From positions 1 to 14,778 of the forward strand of contig CALCEK010000317.1 in the NCBI GenBank assembly GCA_937900125.1: a stretch of DNA of 14,778 nt, written 5' to 3'. Position 1 is the first letter of the stretch; each line of letters opens with the position of its first letter. Source of the stretch: an uncultured Treponema sp. Lineage in GTDB: Bacteria > Spirochaetota > Spirochaetia > Treponematales > Treponemataceae. Shown one piece after another: positions 7,398-14,580 of this stretch. Made by a program: the position numbers and the translations under genes. The notes under the pieces are model-generated. The model did no database searches. It saw nothing but the letters and a program-made list of their open reading frames with translations, and was not told where the DNA came from.

Positions 7398-7427
7398 ATT
7401 ATACCCTATGAAATTACGAAAAATCAA
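7398..7427 (-). promoter_or_regulatory. Promoter of the receptor-binding protein-transporter operon
   Basis: On the minus strand, -35 TTGATT (7427-7422), an 18-bp spacer and a perfect -10 TATAAT (7403-7398), preceded by ATAGGG. The predicted leader is about 68 nt. The second receptor promoter has a similar ATAGGG just before its TATAAT. It resembles the housekeeping consensus, not the flagellar sigma-28 consensus. Confidence 0.6.
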
Positions 7428-7449
7428 GGAAAAATTTTTTCTTTTTTGG

Positions 7450-7552
7450 GTCATTCTGAGGGTGAAATCCGAAGAATCTGTGAATCTTTTTCACAAAAAA
7501 CAGATACTTCGCTTGGCAACGCCCTAGCAACGCTTGTCGCCCCAACATGACG
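7450..7552. repeat. REP/MITE-like palindromic element, copy A
   Basis: It opens with GTCATTCTGAG and closes with CAACATGACG, giving short inverted ends. Inside, CGAAGAATCTG (7470-7480) and CAGATACTTCG (7501-7511) pair with one mismatch around TTTTTCACAAA. The same core words occur in the same order in copy B at 8537, beyond the lipoprotein gene. It has the look of the widespread GTCATTCTGAG / GAAGAATCT class of intergenic repeats. Confidence 0.55.
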
Positions 7553-7600
7553 ATGAAAGTACACTCAACATGATGGTGAAAGTGCGCTCAAACACGACGG
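7543..7600. repeat. Imperfect 23-bp tandem repeat, about 2.5 units
   Basis: The units 7543-7565 and 7566-7588 share CAACATGA, then GTGAAAGT or ATGAAAGT, then C-C-CT; a third partial unit runs to 7600. It extends the right end of palindromic copy A. Copy B continues with a related sequence to about 8640. Confidence 0.5.
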
Positions 7601-7676
7601 ATTTTGCGCAAAAGTCGCGGGCGTGGCAAGCGGACTTTTTGCAAAAATGATTTTTGTGTTTTCCATTTAGGTTTTA

Positions 7677-7705
7677 TTGTTTTTTGCATAAAAATGGTCT
7701 ATAAT
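7677..7705 (+). promoter_or_regulatory. Promoter of the lipoprotein gene
   Basis: -35 TTGTTT (7677-7682), a 17-bp spacer and a perfect -10 TATAAT (7700-7705). The gene's ATG is 6 nt past the -10 box, so transcription should begin at or next to the start codon. Confidence 0.5.
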
Positions 7706-7711
7706 AAAAGA

Positions 7712-8518
7712 ATGAAGAAATTTCTGATTTTTACTTTGGCAATATTCTTAGTAGGCATTTTTGTTTCTTGCACAATGAACAATGACGAAAATTCCGTTAG
7801 TGTGGGTACAATATTAGTATTAAGTTCAGATGATGATGAAGACGCAATTCCCACTCAACAGTATAAAAAAGCTGACAATATTGATGAAAATGACACTCCA
7901 ATTGGAATTGTAGCTTTTATTGGAGATGGAACAGTGGGAGAAAAGGGCGTTGCTTATATAATGGGGCTTACCTTTAAAGAGAATTTAAAATGGGCTGCTT
8001 CAGAATCAGCAGGACTTACAACTAATTTTAAAGAAATTTATTGTAAATCGAGTACAAAATCAGCAACAACGGCAACATTTGAAGGTGATACAGACGGAAG
8101 CGACAACTATACAGAAATAAAATCCGTCACCTCCGCTATAACAGTAGAAACAACTGACGGAGATGATAACACAACCACCTCACCTGCATATCCAATTTTT
8201 AACTATGCGGAATCTTATTCAATAGAAGATATAAATGGTTGGTACATTCCGACTGTAGCGGAACTTTCGAGCCTATTTAAAAATAGAACAGTAATCCAAG
8301 AAGCTATAAAAAAATTGGAGAGCAATGGTGCTTCTGTGCCAAGTTTTACAGATTCAACGACATCAACTGCAAAGACTTTTTGGACATCATCAATTCCATA
8401 CGATGATATAGGTGTCGCAAGTTTAGCTTGTGCAATAACTTTTAACAGTGATGGGGAAATTACTTACAAAGAAAAAAGTAAAGATCACTCTGCACTAGTA
8501 ATTCACAAATTTGAATAA
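7712..8518 (+). CDS. Lipoprotein with DUF1566-like C-terminal domain
   Basis: A 268-residue predicted lipoprotein. It has a basic start MKKF, a hydrophobic core and a relaxed spirochaete-type lipobox FVSC with acceptor Cys20, followed by an acidic tether (MNNDEN, SSDDDEDA). The mature part has TPIGIVAFIGDG with GEKGVAYIMGL, a Thr/Ser-rich middle (about 110-158), and NGWYIPTVAELSSLFKN (about 175-191) with FWTSS (223-227), the pattern of DUF1566 / Lcl C-terminal-like domains common in Treponema surface lipoproteins. The function is unknown. I chose ATG 7712 because the longer frame from TTG 7604 would cross a promoter and place charged residues before the signal peptide. No clear Shine-Dalgarno is present. 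Codon use is the most AT-rich in the window, and repeat copies A and B flank it. Confidence 0.75.
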   Translation: MKKFLIFTLAIFLVGIFVSCTMNNDENSVSVGTILVLSSDDDEDAIPTQQYKKADNIDENDTPIGIVAFIGDGTVGEKGVAYIMGLTFKENLKWAASESAGLTTNFKEIYCKSSTKSATTATFEGDTDGSDNYTEIKSVTSAITVETTDGDDNTTTSPAYPIFNYAESYSIEDINGWYIPTVAELSSLFKNRTVIQEAIKKLESNGASVPSFTDSTTSTAKTFWTSSIPYDDIGVASLACAITFNSDGEITYKEKSKDHSALVIHKFE

Positions 8519-8536
8519 ACTTACCGCAACTTTGCC

Positions 8537-8640
8537 CGTCATTATGAGGACGCATCTCCGAAGAATCTATGCTTTCTTTTCACAAAATAGATGTTTCGCT
8601 TACGCTCAACATGACGAGTGACAACGCACTCAAAACGCTA
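8537..8640. repeat. REP/MITE-like palindromic element, copy B
   Basis: The core 8537-8616 opens with CGTCAT and closes with ATGACG. Internal arms CGAAGAATCTAT (8559-8570) and ATAGATGTTTCG (8587-8598) pair with two mismatches around TTTTCACAAA. It is in the same orientation as copy A, about 1.09 kb away, and the similarity seems to continue to about 8640 (GACGAGTGACAACGCACTCA). Confidence 0.55.
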
Positions 8641-8713
8641 ACTGGACGAATGGGCGGCGACCGTGAAAAGTAAGATGCGGTTTTTTTAAATATCCGAATC
8701 TAGCAAGGACAAA

Positions 8714-8737
8714 GGCGGGTGCCGCCTGACCCCCGCC
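8714..8737 (-). terminator. GC-rich hairpin after the second receptor gene
   Basis: GGCGGG (8714-8719) and CCCGCC (8732-8737) pair around a 12-base loop. On the minus strand it follows the receptor stop by 8 bases and is followed by TTTGTCC, a weak U-tract, so it is a possible terminator. A T-run precedes it instead of following it, and its GC content stands out from its surroundings; it could also be a repeat element. Confidence 0.35.
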
Positions 8738-8745
8738 AAAAAAAA

Positions 8746-10854
8746 TCACACTTTAAATTGGTCAATTTGCTCGCCAATTTTGACGATTGAATCTTTTACT
8801 TTTGAAGCAATGTCGCTTAAGTCGCTTCCGACCTGCTCAATGTGCTGAACCGTTGTAGACATTGTTTCCATACTTTTGTTTACAACATTTGCCGAATCCT
8901 GCAAATGCAACATTTCATTTTGAACCATTCGCCCGCCTTCTTGCATTTCCGAAGCCGCATTTTTTACTTCTAACGTGCTATCGTTCATTGCGTGAAGAGC
9001 CGCTGTAATTTGCTTAGAACCAGAATTTTGCTCTTCCATTGCAGCTTTAATTTGCAAAACGAGTTCATCGGTTTCTTCTAGTTTTTGCGAAACGCTTTCA
9101 AAAGCAATGCTTGTTTCGTTTGCCGCCGCAACAACTCCGTTTATGGAATCCTTAATGCCATTTAGCTGATGCCCAATTGTTTTGGATTGCGCGGTGGAAT
9201 TTTCGGAAAGTTTGCGAATTTCATCGGCAACAACCGCAAAACCTTTGCCAGCTTCGCCCGCGTGTGCCGCCTCGATTGCCGCATTCATTGCAAGGAGATT
9301 CGTTTGGCTCGCAATAGAAGAAATTGCTGCGTTTGCACTTTGAAGCATTTGCGATTGAGTTTCGATTTGCGAAATCCGTTCGTTTACAATTTTTTGTTTT
9401 GCAAAACCAGTTTGACTATCTGTGCGCAAACTTGTAAATGAGTCCGCCATTTTGTCAACACTTTGATTTACGGAGGCAATGTTTCCAATCATTTGTTCAA
9501 CAGCTGACGAAGCCTGCGTTACTCCGCTTGCCTGACCTTCAATCATGCGGTCGAGCGATTGAATGTTTGCGGTAATTTCGGTCATTGCTCCTGCAGTTTG
9601 ATTGACACTTTGTCCCTGCGAAGAAATTTGTTCACGGATGTCCGAAATGATTCCCAAAATTTCATTTAAGGAAGAAGCGGTTTCGCGCGTGGAATTTTCC
9701 ATTGCAAGCCCCGCAGTAGAAAGTTCTTCTTTTGAGCTTTTTACATCCCCGATAATTGATTGCAATTTTTGCACGAACAAATTAAATCCATTTACCACAG
9801 AACCAATTTCATTGTCAGAATGAACTTCAATTCGTTTTGTTAGGTCTGCGTGTCCGCTTGCAATTCCTGTAATTGCGTCAACAACAATTTTTAGCGGTTT
9901 TATAGTAGCGTAAATCAAGATTCCTAAAATCACAAGCAAAACTATAACCGTAAAAACACCAAATCCCACAGAAAAAAGCGTATATTCTTTAATTAAGCCA
10001 AAAATCATTTCGTTCGGAATAGAAAGCGCAAATCCCCACGGAGTGTTCGCAATTCCGTGATAAGCAATTAAATCTTTTCCGCCATTTAATCCGCTTACCC
10101 AGCCCCAACCATTTTGTCCATTAGAAACATTCCGCGCAACATCGGCCATATCTTCAAAACCTTTGTCTAAGCCCGTAATAAAATTCTTTACCATTACATA
10201 ATCTTTGTTCGGGTGAGAAATTACAAGACCGTCACTTGCAAGCATCCATGCGTAACCGCCACTGCCAATTTTTATAGAATTAACTTCGTCAGTTATTTTT
10301 CCAACATTCAAAATTCCGCAAATAAGCCCAAATGTTCTTCCATTTGATTTTAGAGCGCGTGTTACGTGAACGACTGGAAGCCCCGTTGTCCGCGCAATAA
10401 CTGGATTATCTATAGAAAAATCTTTTCCGTTGTACAAAATGTCTTTAAAATACGAGCGGTCAGAAATTTCTGTAACACCGCCTAAATCCGTGTAGCCGAT
10501 TCCATCAGCTCCCGCAACCAAAATGTAATCAAACTCCTTGTTCCGCGAAGAAGTGTGCTGTATAAGCCAAGCCCTAATTTGTTCAACATCCCCCGTTTTT
10601 ACTATATCGGAATTAACATAGTAATCAAGCGCAGACAAATAGCCTTGCATTTTGTTTTCTATAGTTTTTGCATATCCTTCCGCAATAATCTGGTAAGTTT
10701 CAATATTATCACTTTGAATAGATTTGCTTATGTGATTGCGTACAATAAGAACCTGTATAAAGTTAATTGCAAAAATGCTAAATCCCGTTGCAATCAAAAG
10801 TCTAAAAAGCATTGAAGTTTGTTTACGTTTTTTTTCGCTCATATCAGCAATCAT
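8746..10854 (-). CDS. Methyl-accepting chemotaxis protein, dCache sensor
   Basis: A 702-residue transmembrane chemoreceptor. TM1 is at about 16-38, a double-Cache periplasmic domain at about 45-288, TM2 at about 293-317, HAMP at about 318-365 (HADLTKRI, NEIGSVVNGFN), then a long coiled coil with the conserved tip NLLAMNAAIEAAHAGEAGKG (about 519-538). The Cache pocket reads ISDRSYFKDIL and GLPVVHVTRAL, the common dCache_1 form, and lacks the Y-x4-R-x-W-Y amino-acid motif of the receptor at 5245-7323, so its ligand should differ. The start ATG 10854 has GAGGAG 5 nt upstream. The tail GEQIDQFKV nearly matches the other receptor's GDQIDQFKV, and the signalling domain is nearly identical over 101 nt at the DNA level, so the two are paralogues. 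Confidence 0.92.
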   Translation of the reverse strand: MIADMSEKKRKQTSMLFRLLIATGFSIFAINFIQVLIVRNHISKSIQSDNIETYQIIAEGYAKTIENKMQGYLSALDYYVNSDIVKTGDVEQIRAWLIQHTSSRNKEFDYILVAGADGIGYTDLGGVTEISDRSYFKDILYNGKDFSIDNPVIARTTGLPVVHVTRALKSNGRTFGLICGILNVGKITDEVNSIKIGSGGYAWMLASDGLVISHPNKDYVMVKNFITGLDKGFEDMADVARNVSNGQNGWGWVSGLNGGKDLIAYHGIANTPWGFALSIPNEMIFGLIKEYTLFSVGFGVFTVIVLLVILGILIYATIKPLKIVVDAITGIASGHADLTKRIEVHSDNEIGSVVNGFNLFVQKLQSIIGDVKSSKEELSTAGLAMENSTRETASSLNEILGIISDIREQISSQGQSVNQTAGAMTEITANIQSLDRMIEGQASGVTQASSAVEQMIGNIASVNQSVDKMADSFTSLRTDSQTGFAKQKIVNERISQIETQSQMLQSANAAISSIASQTNLLAMNAAIEAAHAGEAGKGFAVVADEIRKLSENSTAQSKTIGHQLNGIKDSINGVVAAANETSIAFESVSQKLEETDELVLQIKAAMEEQNSGSKQITAALHAMNDSTLEVKNAASEMQEGGRMVQNEMLHLQDSANVVNKSMETMSTTVQHIEQVGSDLSDIASKVKDSIVKIGEQIDQFKV
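9206..9306 (-). repeat. Near-identical 101-nt tract shared by the two receptor genes (copy 2)
   Basis: Partner of 5705-5805. Same strand, about 3.5 kb apart, so it could support recombination or gene conversion between the receptors. Confidence 0.8.
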
Positions 10855-10910
10855 ATAAACTCCTCTAAACAGATTACAAAGTAAAAATGTTCTATTTTAA
10901 AGATAATGAA

Positions 10911-10940
10911 AATCCCTAAAAATCACAATTTCTAGGGATT
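10911..10940 (-). promoter_or_regulatory. 13-bp hairpin at the 5' end of the receptor message
   Basis: Arms 10911-10923 and 10928-10940 pair over 13 positions around a 4-base loop, with one G-U in the RNA. The predicted +1 is about 10940, so the stem begins at the very 5' end of the message. It could stabilise the mRNA or be an operator (AATCCCTA/TAGGGATT). On the plus strand it is followed by CCTTTTATT, but no plus-strand gene ends here. Confidence 0.5.
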
Positions 10941-10946
10941 CCTTTT

Positions 10947-10975
10947 ATTATACACCCTATATAGCGAAAAGACAA
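10947..10975 (-). promoter_or_regulatory. Promoter of the second chemoreceptor
   Basis: On the minus strand, -35 TTGTCT (10975-10970), a 17-bp spacer and a perfect -10 TATAAT (10952-10947). It lies in the 151-base gap after the GH95-like gene, so this receptor is probably transcribed on its own. Confidence 0.6.
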
Positions 10976-11005
10976 GCTAATTACACTTTTTCTTAGAACG
11001 GACGA

Positions 11006-13021
11006 TTATTTTTCAGAACTTTCCATTGTGCTTGGAAGAACGTTAAAAATGTCTAATGTGCCGTCTTGGGAAAGTTGCGTTTCGTACCGATGCCCGTCAT
11101 ACAAAATGGCGACATTTTTTACCGAGCGCGTTGGGTGAGCGGAACGTAACTTTGCCGAAACGAGCCGTCCGTCTTTCCAAGAAAAATCTAGGAGCAAATT
11201 TCCTTTTAAATTGAGGTTTGCAAGGTTTCCTGTTTTCCATTCCGTGTTTTTTGCGGAAAAAAATTCTATTTCAACAAGTGGCGCGGAATCTCGTTCTGTA
11301 AGGGTACTCTTTGCTAAAGAGCGCACTCCATTACTAAGATACAAAGCATTTGTGTACAAACATTTTGGAGAAAAACTTTGGCAAACAACTTCCTCTTTTA
11401 CGCATTCCGTTTTAGAATCTTCAGTAGATTTTAAAATTTCTTGCAAAACCCGATTGCAACTTAAAACGCACGAATCCGTTTCTTTTATGCGCAATGCCTT
11501 TGCAGAATCAAGTGTTGCCTTTAGCAAAGCGCAGATGGTGTTTGCACCAGAATCCCCCAAAATTTCTTTCGGCACATTTGTATGGAAGAAAAATTCACTC
11601 GCTTGGCAAAGCAAATGATAATTTTTGCGCAAAAAATTCAAATCCATTGTATATTCATAATATTCCCGAATAAAAAGTGCCAAATAGGCTGCCCCCAATG
11701 GTGCGCAAGATTCGGGAAAATCCGTTCCAATCGGCGCAGAATCGCCCCAAATGTCTGTGGCAGAATGAGCTGCGAATCCCTCCGCCCTATACATAATGCA
11801 AGCAGTATTTTTTCCCCAATGCCGAATTTGTTTTAAAAGTGGCAAAAATGATTTTTCGCCTTCCAAAAATCCCAATGCGGAATAAAAATTGTAAAAATCA
11901 AGCAATTTTTCGTTCAGCGGATAAAGCTCCGACGGTTTAAGATAATTTTCAGTAGTCCAAAGACTACAAACTGGCGGTGGCAATTTTCCAGGCTGGCGGC
12001 TAGAACTTATGAGCAAATATCGAGTGTACGCCAACAAAGTTTCTGTTTGCGGATTTGACGGAAGCTCACAATTTAAATTGCGATATAATGGAAGATATTC
12101 TTCAATATGCTCTTCACGCAATTCGGGATATTGCAAAACAGAAGCAAAACAAATGTTCCGCAATGCTAAATCGGCAGTTAAAGTTGCTAACGACCGCGAA
12201 CTTCTGTGGGTGTAACCGCCCTTTCTTTTGTAATGCGGAAAAGCGTATGCGGTTTTTATGTCTACAAAAAGCGTTACATCGTCTGCACCTTCAACAATCA
12301 ATCGTCCGCCTAAAGAATGTAGCGTTCCGCCACTTGCCGAAGCGGTCATCACAATGCTGTAGGGAATGCCCGAAGTGTTTTCCATTACAACGGTGTCATC
12401 AGAAAGAGAATAAGTTTTTCCCGTAAAGTTTCCGCGCGTAATCCAAGTAGAAAGAGAAACTTCTTTTGGAAGAGAAGAACTTATGTGAATCAAAAGCACG
12501 TTTGAACTTGCGCTTGCAAAAACTTCGCGGGTAAATGTAACGCTAGAACCGCGCGTGTTGCGCGAAAAATCGGCTGTGCTAGGAAACGCGCTTTCTAGTG
12601 AAAATGTCGTTGTTGCGATTGCGGTTTCAAAGTCGAGTGTGCGCTTGTACATGGTGTAAGCTGATTTTTTTGCATTTTCCGCAAACACCGAACTTGTCCC
12701 AGAACAAAAATCAATGTGAATTTCACCAGCACTTTGATACGTTGTAGCATTTGTCGGAATCCCCAAAAACGCAAAATCGGCAAGAATTTTTGTTTCAGAA
12801 AATTTTTTGTCCCGCAAATTCAATTTCATTTGTGAAAGAAATTTTCGCGCACTTGGATTATTGCGGTCAAGGTGTGCGCCCGACCAAACAGATTCTTCGT
12901 TTAACTGAATAATTTCGTGTTCAGGATTTCCGTAAACCATTGCGGCAAGTCGTCCATTTCCAACAGGAAAAGCTTCATCCCAATTTTTTGCAGGTTCTGT
13001 AAAAGACAACACATTCATCAT
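11006..13021 (-). CDS. GH95-family-related protein, likely catalytically degenerate
   Basis: A 671-residue cytoplasmic protein related to glycoside hydrolase family 95 (alpha-L-fucosidase/galactosidase). The N-terminal domain is clear: AFPVGNGRLAAMVYGN (about 17-32), IIQLNEESVWSGAHLDRNNP (about 37-56) and TTYQSAGEIHIDF (about 93-105). The barrel begins normally with LAYTRYLLISSSRQPGKLPP and FAAHSATDIWGDSAPI (about 416-431). Where the family has its N-x-N ... MNYW segment this protein has LNEKLLDFYNF; the SPEN general-acid region, the HRH-SHLY block and the GWS-W block are not recognisable. The C-terminal domain (about 596-650, GNLLLDFSWKDGRLVSAKLRS) is present. Length is about 100 residues short of typical members. 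The frame is intact, so it may be a pseudoenzyme or binding protein. The start is ATG 13021 or 13018, without a Shine-Dalgarno. Confidence 0.75.
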   Translation of the reverse strand: MMNVLSFTEPAKNWDEAFPVGNGRLAAMVYGNPEHEIIQLNEESVWSGAHLDRNNPSARKFLSQMKLNLRDKKFSETKILADFAFLGIPTNATTYQSAGEIHIDFCSGTSSVFAENAKKSAYTMYKRTLDFETAIATTTFSLESAFPSTADFSRNTRGSSVTFTREVFASASSNVLLIHISSSLPKEVSLSTWITRGNFTGKTYSLSDDTVVMENTSGIPYSIVMTASASGGTLHSLGGRLIVEGADDVTLFVDIKTAYAFPHYKRKGGYTHRSSRSLATLTADLALRNICFASVLQYPELREEHIEEYLPLYRNLNCELPSNPQTETLLAYTRYLLISSSRQPGKLPPPVCSLWTTENYLKPSELYPLNEKLLDFYNFYSALGFLEGEKSFLPLLKQIRHWGKNTACIMYRAEGFAAHSATDIWGDSAPIGTDFPESCAPLGAAYLALFIREYYEYTMDLNFLRKNYHLLCQASEFFFHTNVPKEILGDSGANTICALLKATLDSAKALRIKETDSCVLSCNRVLQEILKSTEDSKTECVKEEVVCQSFSPKCLYTNALYLSNGVRSLAKSTLTERDSAPLVEIEFFSAKNTEWKTGNLANLNLKGNLLLDFSWKDGRLVSAKLRSAHPTRSVKNVAILYDGHRYETQLSQDGTLDIFNVLPSTMESSEK

Positions 13022-13027
13022 AGCTAC

Positions 13028-13057
13028 AGTATAATCTATTCAGTTAGATTTTTTCAA
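13028..13057 (-). promoter_or_regulatory. Promoter of the GH95-like gene
   Basis: On the minus strand, -35 TTGAAA (13057-13052, 5 of 6), an 18-bp spacer and -10 TATACT (13033-13028). The ATG at 13021 is 6 nt past the -10 box, implying a leaderless message. Confidence 0.5.
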
Positions 13058-13106
13058 TTAGAAAAAAGCAATGTCTGCGCAAGCCCCGCAGGCTCAACAA
13101 ATAAAA

Positions 13107-13135
13107 TTGCTTTTTATGAATAATAATGCTATACT
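13107..13135 (+). promoter_or_regulatory. Promoter of the DUF308 gene
   Basis: -35 TTGCTT (13107-13112), a 17-bp spacer and -10 TATACT (13130-13135). The predicted leader is only about 11 nt and carries GAGG. It diverges from the GH95-like promoter across a 131-base gap. Confidence 0.5.
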
Positions 13136-13152
13136 TAAAATGCGAGGTTTTT

Positions 13153-13758
13153 ATGACAAAATCAAATTTCTTATTAGGAATTTTTGCGGCGGTTATTGGA
13201 CTTTTAGTTTTGGTTCAGCCCGACACAAGCATAAAAGTTGTAACAATCATTTTAGGAATGACGGCGGTTATTCGCGGGATAAACGATTTTGTTCGGATTC
13301 GCACTCTTTCCGATGATTCTGTTTTTAAAACGACCGTTTTTGTGCGTGGTGCGGTTAGCCTTGTAATTGGAGTTTTTGCGATTTGTTTGCCGCTTGCCTT
13401 TTTTAACACTGCGCAAACAATGATTCGGGTTTTGCTCTACATTCAGGCGGTTTATTTAATTTTAAGCGCGATTGCAGGATTCTTTCTTGTGGCAAAGTTG
13501 GGGAATACTCAGTCCACAAAAAATTTTAAAACCGATGCCGCATTTTCTGTTGTGATTGCGATTTTCTTGTTTTTGTTGCCAGCAAATTTTGGCGTAATCC
13601 TTGTACGAATAATTGGGCTTGTGCTACTTGTAAGCGGAGCTTGCTATGCACTCTATTCATGGCGAAATCAAGAATTAGTTGTTACGCCAGATTCCGTTCA
13701 AGATGCCGAATCTCCCGATTCCCAAAATCAAGAAGATTCAGAATCCACAAACGAATAA
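13153..13758 (+). CDS. DUF308 / HdeD-like membrane protein
   Basis: A 201-residue inner-membrane protein with about six hydrophobic helices in pairs (near 5-21, 30-46, 66-84, 90-112, 130-147 and 150-168) and short charged turns. The repeated pattern LLGIFAAVIGLLVLVQPDTS, IILGMTAVIRGINDFVRIR and FVRGAVSLVIGVFAICLP is that of DUF308 proteins (HdeD type); HdeD is linked to acid resistance in enteric bacteria, but no function can be claimed here. The tail after about residue 172 is soluble and strongly acidic (DAESPDSQNQEDSESTNE). I chose ATG 13153 because GAGG lies 5 nt upstream; the longer ATG 13126 would start before the -10 box. It ends 16 bases from the convergent nitroreductase stop. Confidence 0.75.
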   Translation: MTKSNFLLGIFAAVIGLLVLVQPDTSIKVVTIILGMTAVIRGINDFVRIRTLSDDSVFKTTVFVRGAVSLVIGVFAICLPLAFFNTAQTMIRVLLYIQAVYLILSAIAGFFLVAKLGNTQSTKNFKTDAAFSVVIAIFLFLLPANFGVILVRIIGLVLLVSGACYALYSWRNQELVVTPDSVQDAESPDSQNQEDSESTNE

Positions 13759-13774
13759 ACTTTTACCCTTTGCA

Positions 13775-14302
13775 CTAAGGCAGAAAGCGCACAGTTTGCT
13801 CTAGCGATTTTCTGTCAGTGTGACGAGAAGCGGGCGTTGCATCGGAGGTGGCATATCCCACAGCCAAAAGGCAAACTAACTCCAAGCCCGCAATTTCTGG
13901 AAAAGCATCAAAAATGTCTTGAGAGTTAAAACCTCTTGCCCAAAGAGTTCCCAAATCCAAATCGGTAGCTTCCATCATCATAGAAGTTGTTACAATTGCC
14001 GCATCAATCGCGCCACCTTCGTAGCCGACATAATGCGTGTCCGAAGTATTTTTGTAACTTTCATTTTTATCGTAGCACACCATAAGAACAACGGGCGCGT
14101 CATAAGTCATTTTTGTAACAGCGCGAATCCTTGAAAGAGAATCTTCACTTTGCAAAACAAAAATTTTGTGGCTTTGACTGTTTTTTGCCGTAGGCGAAAT
14201 TCTACCAGCTTCAAGGATTTTGTCTAATTTTTCCTTTTCCACAGGAGCATTTGAAAATTTGCGCACCGAATAGCGTTTTTTTGCTAAATCTAAAAAATCC
14301 AT
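13775..14302 (-). CDS. Nitroreductase family protein (FMN)
   Basis: A 175-residue member of the FMN-dependent nitroreductase family, a cytosolic, usually dimeric NAD(P)H-dependent oxidoreductase fold. The FMN phosphate-binding start is RYSVRKFSN (10-18), followed by RISPTAKNSQSHKI (34-47), EGGAIDAAIVTTSMMMEATD (95-114) with the dimer helix, LGTLWARGF (117-125) and LLAVGYA (145-151), then a basic tail (ASRHTDRKSLE). It is at the short end of the family. The start ATG 14302 has GGGAGG 7-8 nt upstream. The physiological substrate is unknown. A weak possible promoter (TTTACA, 17 bp, TACTTT at 14320-14348) precedes it. Confidence 0.88.
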   Translation of the reverse strand: MDFLDLAKKRYSVRKFSNAPVEKEKLDKILEAGRISPTAKNSQSHKIFVLQSEDSLSRIRAVTKMTYDAPVVLMVCYDKNESYKNTSDTHYVGYEGGAIDAAIVTTSMMMEATDLDLGTLWARGFNSQDIFDAFPEIAGLELVCLLAVGYATSDATPASRHTDRKSLEQTVRFLP

Positions 14303-14321
14303 AAGTTCACCTCCCTTTTAA

Positions 14322-14580
14322 AGTAAACCGCTTTTTGCAAAATGTAAAGATATTACTATCCCAAAAACTGATGAGGCTTATGATAAATTTCTGACATGGG
14401 GTTTCAATAGCGAGTTTCTGAATAACCCTAACGCAAATCTTAAACTCGACATCATAGTAACAGAACCCGGTAATATCTTGAACTTTATGCCGATAGACAA
14501 ACTCACACAAATAATCTCATTAACTATCACAGGGCATCTTTATGATACCGATATTGAAATAATCAAACAACAAGCAATAG
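14322..14580 (+). pseudogene. Gene fragment resembling a BspA-like leucine-rich-repeat protein
   Basis: One plus-strand frame is open from 14322 to a TGA at 14655 and has protein-like content as far as about 14580: DITIPKTDEAYDKFL, NPNANLKLDIIVTEPG, then IISLTITGHLYDTDIEIIK. The last part resembles the 'LxITGxLxxTD' lead-in of BspA-type (LRR_5) surface proteins. No in-frame ATG with a ribosome site precedes it, and after about 14580 the frame turns to unconvincing sequence while another frame takes over. I read it as an internal remnant with both ends lost. The LRR link is tentative. Confidence 0.35.

Noticed and set aside
7602..7642. A TTTTGCGCAAAA palindrome and a GCAAAAGTC / GACTTTTTGC pair read as a terminator
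   Set aside because: No gene on either strand ends nearby, so there is nothing to terminate; kept only as unexplained structure in the divergent gap.
7604..7711. An upstream extension of the lipoprotein from TTG 7604
   Set aside because: It would put 36 mostly basic residues before the signal peptide and would run across the promoter; there is no ribosome site.
7450..8640. A CRISPR array or a composite transposon
   Set aside because: There are only two long, degenerate copies with a gene between them, no regular spacers and no transposase gene.
12055..12426. A 123-codon plus-strand ORF inside the GH95-like gene
   Set aside because: It is antisense to a clear family match and has no ribosome site or recognisable content.
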